Source of the DNA: Nitrososphaerota archaeon
GTDB taxonomy: Archaea; Thermoproteota; Nitrososphaeria; Nitrososphaerales; UBA57
Reading direction: 5' to 3'
NCBI GenBank assembly: GCA_022572285.1
Contig: JACZWF010000093.1
Location: 1 to 6,270 of the forward strand
Length of the DNA: 6,270 nt
Shown: positions 1 through 5,490 of the stretch, piece by piece
Numbering within the stretch: the first letter of the stretch is position 1
How the letters are laid out: each line of letters starts with the position of its first letter
Notes under the pieces: generated by a model
What the model saw: the letters and a program-made list of their open reading frames with translations, nothing else
Database searches by the model: none
Told to the model about the DNA's origin: nothing
Made by a program: the position numbers and the translations under genes

Positions 1-1965
1 GTTGGTGATCTTATTAGAGCTGAGCTAGAAAATCTTGGATTCACTGTCGATCCGATTTTTCAGCAATTTGCTCCTGCCATTTTTACAGTCTATAGTAACG
101 ATCCACAACTCTTCGGTTGGCACATGTATACCGAAGGTTGGGGGCGATCTGTCCCGGAGAGATTCGATTCTGGTTCCTTGAACCAATTTTGCGCCCCATG
201 GCTAGGCAGTATGCCTGGATATCAGGAATTGGGCTTTTGGCAATATGAGAACGCCACATTAGATGACCTCGGACAGAGGATCTTCACAGGGGACTTTGAA
301 AGTCAAGAGGAACGTGATTCTCTATACGTAGAAGCAACAGAAATATGCCTAGATGAATCTGTTAGACTGTGGATTGCAAACATAGTCACGAGCCTTCCGG
401 CAAATAGCGCTCTCACAGGAGTTAGTGAGGACATTATATCGGGACCAAAGAGTCTTTGGACGCAGAGGGACGCCTACATACCGGGAAGAACTGACCTTAC
501 AATCGGGAACCTCTGGGTCTGGACAGCTACCACTACCTGGAATCCAGTCGGCGGATTTGGTGATGTCTACAGTGTTGATATTTGGAGAAACATGTTTGAT
601 CCCCCGATAACTAGGCATCCATTTACCGGTCTACCAATCCCGTATCGGGTGGCCTATGAGGTCGAAACCGCCGGTCCGACAGGGAGCCTCGAAGTTCCCT
701 CTGATGCTTTTGTTTGGGACGCCGGGTCTGGTTCATGGGATCGCGTCACGCAGGGCACCAGAGCGACCAGCAAGGTTGTCTTCGACTACTCAAAGTACTT
801 CAGCTCAAAGTGGCACCATGGGGAATCTATTACCATGGCGGATTTGATCTATTCGATTTATCAAACATTTGACATTACCTATAACGACGAAAAGGCCGGA
901 ATCGAATTCGCAATATCGACCGTAAGCAAACCAATCCTAGATACTTTCAAAGGCTTCAGGATCCTGAGCGATACTGAATTAGAGGTCTATATCGATTTCT
1001 GGCACTTTGCCCCAGAATATATTGCAGAGTTTGCAACTCCCTCAGGCCTTACGATGCCATGGGAGGTTCTCTACGCGATGGACAAATTAGTTTTTGAAGA
1101 CCGGAAGGCGGCTTATAGTCAGACGGCTGCGGCACGATTCAGCGTACCATGGTTGAGTCTTGTAACCGATCGAGACGCTAGACTGGTCCGTCAAGTACTT
1201 CGAGAAATCCGGTCAGAAGAAACTTTCCCTTTGAACGTCCTAACGGTAGATGGTGAGCAGCTAGTAACCGTGGGAGAGGCAACATCTCGGTATGAAGCTA
1301 CTCTCGCTTGGTTTGACGAATATGGACTGCTTGTAATTTCGAACGGACCATTTCAGCTCGTGATCTATGATCCACCGGCACAATTTGCAGAACTGAGGGC
1401 CTTCCGGGATCCTACTTACCCCTTCAAGCCGGGAGAGTTGTTTTTTGGAAGTGCTGACCTCCTTGACATAGTAAGGGTAGACCGGGAAAAGATTCAGATC
1501 GGGGAACAAAGTGACTTCCGCGTAACACTGAGAGGAGACGGAGATCTTGGCGTACGTTATATTCTAATTGATCCTTCTGGCGGAGAGATCATCGCAAGTG
1601 GTGATGCGATTAGAGAGTCTGACTTGGAATTCCTCATCTCGCTTCCTCCTTCGATCACTTCAGAACTTCGGGTCGGATTTTACCGGCTTTTCGTTGCGGC
1701 ATTCAGCGACCAGATATCGTCCATACGCGAGAGAGAAGAAATCGTAGAGGCGACCAATGAAGTTGTCCCACCCCTTGGGGAGCCTGTTGATCCTGTTGAG
1801 CCTCCTCCAATCGAACCTCCAATCGAACCGCCGGCCAATGGCCCTGTAGATCAGCCCGAACCCTCTCCTGAAGCACCTGGCCTTCCGCTTGGAGTGATAC
1901 TACCCGTAGCTGTATTAGGGATCATACTAGTTGTAGGTGTAGTTCTGGTCCTAAGAAGAAAATAA
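1..1965 (+). CDS. Opp/Dpp-type ABC transporter substrate-binding protein, C-terminally membrane-anchored (5' partial)
   Basis: This is the extracytoplasmic ligand-binding component of the importer. The frame is open from base 1, so the 654 residues seen are a C-terminal part; the ATG at 124 is internal, because the 41 codons before it carry family sequence (GDLIRAELENLGF, then DPQLFGWHMYTEGWG). Residues 1-160 resemble the end of an SBP_bac_5 domain, including the WHMYTEGWG motif (40-48). Residues about 163-476 look like the front of another such domain: NPVGGFGDVYS (181-191), KWHHGESITMADLIYS (270-285) and ISNGPF (446-451). Residues about 482-586 are strand-rich and probably form an Ig-like sandwich. 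A proline/glutamate stalk (590-626), one hydrophobic helix (about 628-651) and RRK end the protein, implying tethering to the outer face of the membrane. The gene ends 52 bases before permease B. The family call is firm; the ligand, peptide or sugar, is not determinable. Confidence 0.93.
   Translation, partial: VGDLIRAELENLGFTVDPIFQQFAPAIFTVYSNDPQLFGWHMYTEGWGRSVPERFDSGSLNQFCAPWLGSMPGYQELGFWQYENATLDDLGQRIFTGDFESQEERDSLYVEATEICLDESVRLWIANIVTSLPANSALTGVSEDIISGPKSLWTQRDAYIPGRTDLTIGNLWVWTATTTWNPVGGFGDVYSVDIWRNMFDPPITRHPFTGLPIPYRVAYEVETAGPTGSLEVPSDAFVWDAGSGSWDRVTQGTRATSKVVFDYSKYFSSKWHHGESITMADLIYSIYQTFDITYNDEKAGIEFAISTVSKPILDTFKGFRILSDTELEVYIDFWHFAPEYIAEFATPSGLTMPWEVLYAMDKLVFEDRKAAYSQTAAARFSVPWLSLVTDRDARLVRQVLREIRSEETFPLNVLTVDGEQLVTVGEATSRYEATLAWFDEYGLLVISNGPFQLVIYDPPAQFAELRAFRDPTYPFKPGELFFGSADLLDIVRVDREKIQIGEQSDFRVTLRGDGDLGVRYILIDPSGGEIIASGDAIRESDLEFLISLPPSITSELRVGFYRLFVAAFSDQISSIREREEIVEATNEVVPPLGEPVDPVEPPPIEPPIEPPANGPVDQPEPSPEAPGLPLGVILPVAVLGIILVVGVVLVLRRK
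1768..1878 (+). other. Proline-rich stalk of the binding protein
   Basis: This segment encodes a low-complexity linker of about 37 residues, dominated by Pro with Glu, Asp and Val (for example EPVDPVEPPPIEPPIEPP). It sits between the last folded domain and the membrane helix, and probably acts as an extended spacer holding the binding domains away from the membrane or through a surface layer. The role is inferred from position and composition. Confidence 0.85.
1804..1827 (+). repeat. Tandem 12-bp repeat inside the stalk coding region
   Basis: The unit CCTCCAATCGAA occurs twice back to back (1804-1815 and 1816-1827), encoding PPIE-PPIE. Just upstream, a 9-bp near-repeat (GCCTGTTGA at 1782-1790, TCCTGTTGA at 1791-1799) encodes the PVD/PVE pair. 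Both units are multiples of three, so gain or loss would change stalk length without a frameshift. Confidence 0.9.
1882..1953 (+). other. C-terminal transmembrane anchor of the binding protein
   Basis: About 24 consecutive hydrophobic residues (LPLGVILPVAVLGIILVVGV and following) are followed by the basic tail RRK and the stop codon. The positive tail predicts an outside-to-inside orientation, leaving the binding domains outside the cell. This C-terminal anchoring is common in archaeal binding proteins and is the main clue to the host domain. Confidence 0.85.
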
Positions 1966-1977
1966 TTGCAGCAAGAG

Positions 1978-1995
1978 GAGGGTCAATAGACCCTC
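1978..1995 (+). promoter_or_regulatory. Intergenic RNA hairpin between binding-protein and permease genes
   Basis: GAGGGTC, loop AATA, GACCCTC form a perfect 7-bp stem with a 4-base loop in the 52-base spacer, starting 13 bases after the stop of the binding-protein gene. Purine-rich sequence rather than a T tract follows it, so it does not look like a terminator. Hairpins after the binding-protein gene in other ABC operons protect the upstream message from 3' decay and help keep the binding protein in excess. That role is inferred here. Confidence 0.6.
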
Positions 1996-2008
1996 AGGAG
2001 AAAGGGCC

Positions 2009-2013
2009 GAGGG
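2009..2013 (+). promoter_or_regulatory. Ribosome binding site of permease B
   Basis: GAGGG lies 4 bases before the ATG at 2018 and matches the GAGG core of the Shine-Dalgarno consensus. No in-frame ATG, GTG or TTG lies between the preceding stop and 2018, which supports this start. The same six bases, GAGGGT, occur in the 5' arm of the upstream hairpin. Confidence 0.65.
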
Positions 2014-2017
2014 TAAT

Positions 2018-3064
2018 ATGACTCTCGTAAAGACTCTCGCGATGCGGGGTTTAACGCTATTTGGGGCTCTAATAGCGGTTCTAGTCCTTGCTGTTGTTGT
2101 ACTCGGAGCTACCGGGTTCTCGGATAACCTCCTTAACGCAATCGTAAGTGAGGAGCTAAGAGGGCTAAGGCAAAGCCTGGCGCAGAACTTTCGTGATCCC
2201 GTTGAACTCGAGAATGTAATATCACTTAGGCGTGAAGAGCTCAGAGTATTCTATGGTCTCGATACGCCCTGGTACTTTCGTCTTCCAGCCATGGTACTCA
2301 GGGTCTTGACGTTAGATTTGGGAGAGGCGCGAACCCTGCGCAGCTTCGCAGGCAGTAACCGAGTGATTGACCTTGTCTTAGAACGTCTTCCAAACACCAT
2401 TCTCCTTCTTACTAGTGCGACTGTGATTACCTCAATAATTGGCCTGTATGTCGGTGTAAAGCTAGCAACACAGGTCGGGAGCAAGGCTGAACGAGGCTCT
2501 TCGTATCTCTCAGCTTTTTCGTACGCTCTCCCGGCATGGTGGATGGGTGTCTTAATGATAATTGTGTTTGCCTTTCAGTTTAGACTGCTCCCGTCTGGGG
2601 GCATGTTTAGTGCACCTCCTCCGGAGGGTCCTCTTGCACGGTTTCTGGACGTGCTTTGGCATGCCATTCTACCGGTTACCACATTAGTAATTGTCTCAGT
2701 CGGCTCATGGATTTTCACCGTAAGAACGATGGTATTGAATACTTCACAGGAGGACTTTGTGACTGTTGCTCGTGCCAAAGGTATTCCAGAGAATAAAGTA
2801 ATGAACCGACATATAATTCGGGTTGCAGCTCCACCCATCGTAACATTCCTGATTCTTGGTTTTGCTGGATCGCTTGGGGGAGCAATTCTTACCGAGACTG
2901 TGTTTGCCTGGCCAGGAATGGGTAGGCTCTTTTATGATGCGATCCTTACAGGTGAGGAATCTGTGATAATTGCGCTAACCTTCATGTTTACACTAATCTA
3001 TGTAATAGCTCGATTCATTCTGGAAGTCCTCTATGTGCTATTAGATCCAAGAGTAAGATACTAA
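2018..3064 (+). CDS. dppB: Opp/Dpp-type ABC transporter permease, B subunit
   Basis: This is one half of the membrane channel of the importer, 348 residues, slightly long for the usual 305-340. Helices can be placed at about 11-32, 126-150, 168-190, 215-240, 272-294 and 316-342. A first extracytoplasmic loop of about 90 residues is normal for the B subunit. The cytoplasmic coupling (EAA) loop is at about 245-270 (EDFVTVARAKGIPENKVMNR), which docks on an ATPase subunit. ETVFAWPGMGRL (293-304) and the C-terminal LLDPRVRY are typical family signatures. The start at 2018 is supported by GAGGG 4 bases upstream; a second ATG at 2042 would remove the first residues ahead of helix 1 and is less likely. 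The stop shares one base with the ATG of permease C. The gene symbol denotes the subunit class, since substrate is unknown. Confidence 0.95.
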   Translation: MTLVKTLAMRGLTLFGALIAVLVLAVVVLGATGFSDNLLNAIVSEELRGLRQSLAQNFRDPVELENVISLRREELRVFYGLDTPWYFRLPAMVLRVLTLDLGEARTLRSFAGSNRVIDLVLERLPNTILLLTSATVITSIIGLYVGVKLATQVGSKAERGSSYLSAFSYALPAWWMGVLMIIVFAFQFRLLPSGGMFSAPPPEGPLARFLDVLWHAILPVTTLVIVSVGSWIFTVRTMVLNTSQEDFVTVARAKGIPENKVMNRHIIRVAAPPIVTFLILGFAGSLGGAILTETVFAWPGMGRLFYDAILTGEESVIIALTFMFTLIYVIARFILEVLYVLLDPRVRY

Positions 3065-4506
3065 TGAGCACGAGTAATCGGGACCTGGCAAAGGAGTTCC
3101 TCTCCACAGGATCAGGGAAGCTAGGGACTGCGTTGTTCATTATGCTTCTAGCGATATCAGTCTTTGTAATTGCAACCTATCCCCTTGACTTCGGTACCAG
3201 GATTTGGAGTAACCCGAAGGTATGGGAAGACAATCCAAAAGCGGTTCCCCCCATTTGGATAAACGCTTTTGATGACTTTGCAAGGGCCGAACACAGGGTG
3301 TTTGTCCTTACTGAACCTAGTAGTGCCAGAGTGTTAGGGGGTGGAATGGAGCTCATCTACTCTTTTGGTTTTGATTACACGGCGGACGAGTTTCCCTCCT
3401 TCCTCTCCTTTACAATCAATGAGGTCAGATACTTTCAGGATCCACCATTCGTGACTCTTTCTATGGTTAGACCAGATAACACCGAAGTCATCATCTATCG
3501 AGAACTAGTTACCGGGCCGAGACAAGATGAGGTTTTACCGATCATACGTTACAAAGATTCTCCAAAAAGAGTGAACCTCGGAGGTGCATCACTTGTGGAG
3601 ACAAATGTCGCAAGGTTTCTTGAAGATATACTCATGAGAGATGTCTCCACGCGGGAGGTCGAAGGAAAGATCGAAGAAATCCTTTTGGGATCCATCGCCG
3701 CTGGTGAACAACTAGAATCGTTGGAAGTGCTGAAAGGGGAATACTTGATGCGAGTGAGATTTGTCACATTCGATCAAAGAGATTCGACTGAAGGTGTCAA
3801 ATTCGTCCTGGGAGGTTCGGTCTTCGGTCTAATGGGAACAGACATTATAGGGAGAGATCTAATGGTTGGATTGCTGTATGGATTCCCGGTTGCCCTCGGA
3901 ATTGGTATTATAACAGCAGTACTTACGACCACGATCGGAACTATTGGGGGAATTGTAAGCGGATATGTGGGTGGGAAGACCGATACGGCGCTACAGAGAA
4001 CTTCTGACATACTTTCAAACATCCCACTTCTTCCCCTTCTCATATTCCTAATCTTCATCCTAGGGCCTAGACTCTGGCTCGTTGTGGTCGTTCTGATAAT
4101 TTTTGGGTGGCCTGGGTTAACCATCATAGTCCGTTCAATGGTGTTGCAATTACGTTCAGGCCAATCTGTGGAGGCGGCTAGAGCATTAGGTGCTTCTAGA
4201 TCGCGCATAATGTCAAAGCACCTCTTCCCCCAGATCGCTCCGTTTATCTTTGCCCAAATGGTCTTTACAGTACCAGGGGCTATCCTAGCAGAAGCAGGAC
4301 TGAGTTTCTTGGGATTAGGAGATCCGAGCATTCCGACATGGGGCCAACTCCTTCAGAGTGGTTTCACAAGCGGTGCGGTGTATATCGGTCTCTGGTGGTG
4401 GGTTCTCCCGCCAGGCTTGCTGATCGTCCTAACGGCCATGATCTTTGTCTTCCTAGCGTTAGGAGTGGAACCGGTTATCAACCCGAAATTACGGAGGGTT
4501 GCATGA
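3064..4506 (+). CDS. dppC: Opp/Dpp-type ABC transporter permease, C subunit, with large extracytoplasmic insert
   Basis: This is the second channel subunit, which pairs with permease B. At 480 residues it is much longer than the usual 280-310. A first helix lies at about 20-38, and the core permease runs from about 252 to the end. In the core, GTDIIGRDLMVGLLYG (258-273) is the family entry motif, EAARALGASRSRIMSKHLFP (370-389) is the coupling loop, and EAGLSFLGLGDPSIPTWGQL (410-429) is a C-subunit hallmark. Core helices lie at about 274-300, 320-348, 392-412 and 440-468. Residues about 40-251 between helix 1 and the core form an inserted soluble domain, rich in predicted strands and then helical (about 175-225), expected outside the cell. 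The start overlaps the previous stop as TAATG, with no clear Shine-Dalgarno motif before it, so translation probably depends on that of permease B. Confidence 0.94.
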   Translation: MSTSNRDLAKEFLSTGSGKLGTALFIMLLAISVFVIATYPLDFGTRIWSNPKVWEDNPKAVPPIWINAFDDFARAEHRVFVLTEPSSARVLGGGMELIYSFGFDYTADEFPSFLSFTINEVRYFQDPPFVTLSMVRPDNTEVIIYRELVTGPRQDEVLPIIRYKDSPKRVNLGGASLVETNVARFLEDILMRDVSTREVEGKIEEILLGSIAAGEQLESLEVLKGEYLMRVRFVTFDQRDSTEGVKFVLGGSVFGLMGTDIIGRDLMVGLLYGFPVALGIGIITAVLTTTIGTIGGIVSGYVGGKTDTALQRTSDILSNIPLLPLLIFLIFILGPRLWLVVVVLIIFGWPGLTIIVRSMVLQLRSGQSVEAARALGASRSRIMSKHLFPQIAPFIFAQMVFTVPGAILAEAGLSFLGLGDPSIPTWGQLLQSGFTSGAVYIGLWWWVLPPGLLIVLTAMIFVFLALGVEPVINPKLRRVA

Positions 4507-4515
4507 CCTGCATAT

Positions 4516-4519
4516 GAGG
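4516..4519 (+). promoter_or_regulatory. Probable ribosome binding site of ATPase D
   Basis: GAGG lies in the short spacer after permease C. It is 5 bases before TTG 4525, 8 before GTG 4528 and 11 before ATG 4531, three consecutive in-frame potential starts. GGTGAT at 4527-4532 is a further match to the Shine-Dalgarno consensus, but it abuts the ATG too closely to serve it. Confidence 0.45.
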
Positions 4520-4530
4520 AATGATTGGTG

Positions 4531-5490
4531 ATGGCATTGTTTGAGGCGAGGGATATCCAAATACATTATCAGACCTCTAAGGGAATTGTCCACGCACTTA
4601 ATGGGATTTCTTTCGACGTCGATAAGGGCGAAGCGTTTGGTATCGTCGGGGAGTCAGGTAGCGGTAAAACGAGTCTAGCTCTTGGCCTTTTACGTCTATT
4701 ACCTAGGAATGTTGAGCACTATGCAGGCTCTCTCGGCCTTGGCGGAGAGGATATCATGAATCTGCCGGAAAATGAATTCCGGATGAAAATTCGATGGAAA
4801 AAGATCTCCATGGTCTTTCAAGGGGCAATGAATTCGCTCAATCCCGTCATGAGGGTGGGGAATCAAATAACAGAACCCCTTAGAGAAGGAAAAGTACCAA
4901 AGAAGGACGCGCACGATCGCGCGGTGAGGATGTTAGAGCTTGTCGGCCTATCAGGGGACATCTTCGCCAGATACCCTCACGAACTCAGTGGAGGGATGAA
5001 GCAGAGGGTGGTCATCGCTATGGCCTTGGTACAAGATCCTCAACTCATCATTCTAGACGAACCAACATCCGCTCTCGACGTGAGTATCCAAGCTCAGATA
5101 ATGAACCTCCTCAAGAGGCTGAAGTGGGAGAAGAAACTTTCAATGATCTTCATCACCCATGATATTGCCCTTGCGAGCGACATCTGCGACAGACTTGGAG
5201 TCATTTATGCAGGTGAAATGGTGGAGACCGGGAGTCTAGAAGATGTACTCCAGAGACCTAAACATCCATACACGCAGGCGCTGCTCGCCAGTACGCCAAG
5301 ACTGCATGGAGAAACTAAGCCATCATTCATTCCTGGAATTCCACCTAGTTTGATCGCGATGCCAGATGGATGCAAGTTTAGAGAAAGATGCCCCTATGCA
5401 TTCGAACCGTGTGACAAAACGGTTCCGGTATTCGCGACCTCAAAAAATCAAAAAGTCCAGTGTTGGCTTTACGGTGACATACATGGATAA
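4531..5490 (+). CDS. dppD: Opp/Dpp-type ABC transporter ATP-binding protein, D subunit
   Basis: This is one of two cytoplasmic ATPases that drive import. Counting from ATG 4531 (319 residues, normal length), the ATPase core is complete: aromatic A-loop Tyr13, Walker A GESGSGKT (40-47), Q-loop Gln97, signature LSGGM (152-156), Walker B LIILDE (172-177) with catalytic Glu177, D-loop SALD (180-183) and switch His210. Methionine at the end of the signature is usual in D subunits. The C-terminal extension has RPKHPYTQALL (242-252) and four cysteines (281, 287, 294, 311), the pattern of the oligopeptide-transporter C-terminal domain, which has been reported to hold an iron-sulfur cluster in a mycobacterial homologue. 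TTG 4525 or GTG 4528 could also be the start (two or one residues longer); an in-frame TGA at 4522 bars anything further upstream. The last 8 bases overlap ATPase F. Confidence 0.95.
   Translation: MALFEARDIQIHYQTSKGIVHALNGISFDVDKGEAFGIVGESGSGKTSLALGLLRLLPRNVEHYAGSLGLGGEDIMNLPENEFRMKIRWKKISMVFQGAMNSLNPVMRVGNQITEPLREGKVPKKDAHDRAVRMLELVGLSGDIFARYPHELSGGMKQRVVIAMALVQDPQLIILDEPTSALDVSIQAQIMNLLKRLKWEKKLSMIFITHDIALASDICDRLGVIYAGEMVETGSLEDVLQRPKHPYTQALLASTPRLHGETKPSFIPGIPPSLIAMPDGCKFRERCPYAFEPCDKTVPVFATSKNQKVQCWLYGDIHG
5473..5477 (+). promoter_or_regulatory. Ribosome binding site of ATPase F, inside the ATPase D gene
   Basis: GGTGA lies 5 bases before the ATG at 5483 and matches the 3' part of the AGGAGGTGA consensus. 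It falls within the last codons of ATPase D and supports 5483 as the start of ATPase F, giving an 8-base overlap. Confidence 0.6.

Noticed and set aside
124..126. ATG at 124 as the start of the binding-protein gene
   Set aside because: The same frame is open to base 1 and encodes conserved family sequence, so the gene starts upstream of the window.
349..618. Minus-strand frame of 89 codons, and + strand frames at 425-610 and 656-847
   Set aside because: All lie inside the binding-protein gene, whose frame carries continuous family sequence; these are chance frames.
1261..1509. Minus-strand frame of 82 codons
   Set aside because: It is opposite the binding-protein gene and has no recognisable protein features.
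1978..2010. Intrinsic terminator after the binding-protein gene
   Set aside because: The hairpin is perfect but is followed by AGGAGAAAGGG with no T run, and the downstream genes complete the same transporter, so transcription must normally continue.
1966..2017. Internal promoter before permease B
   Set aside because: I see no convincing archaeal BRE/TATA element or bacterial -35/-10 pair in the 52 bases; the G-rich content is explained by the hairpin and ribosome binding site.
3774..4331. Open frame of 185 codons on the minus strand
   Set aside because: It lies wholly opposite the conserved core of permease C, whose + strand motifs are unmistakable. The minus-strand translation resembles no family I recognise and is best explained as a shadow.
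4507..4524. CATATG palindrome and a CCT...AGG pairing in the spacer before ATPase D
   Set aside because: The outer bases pair for only three positions and a mismatch breaks the stem; a 6-base palindrome is expected by chance.
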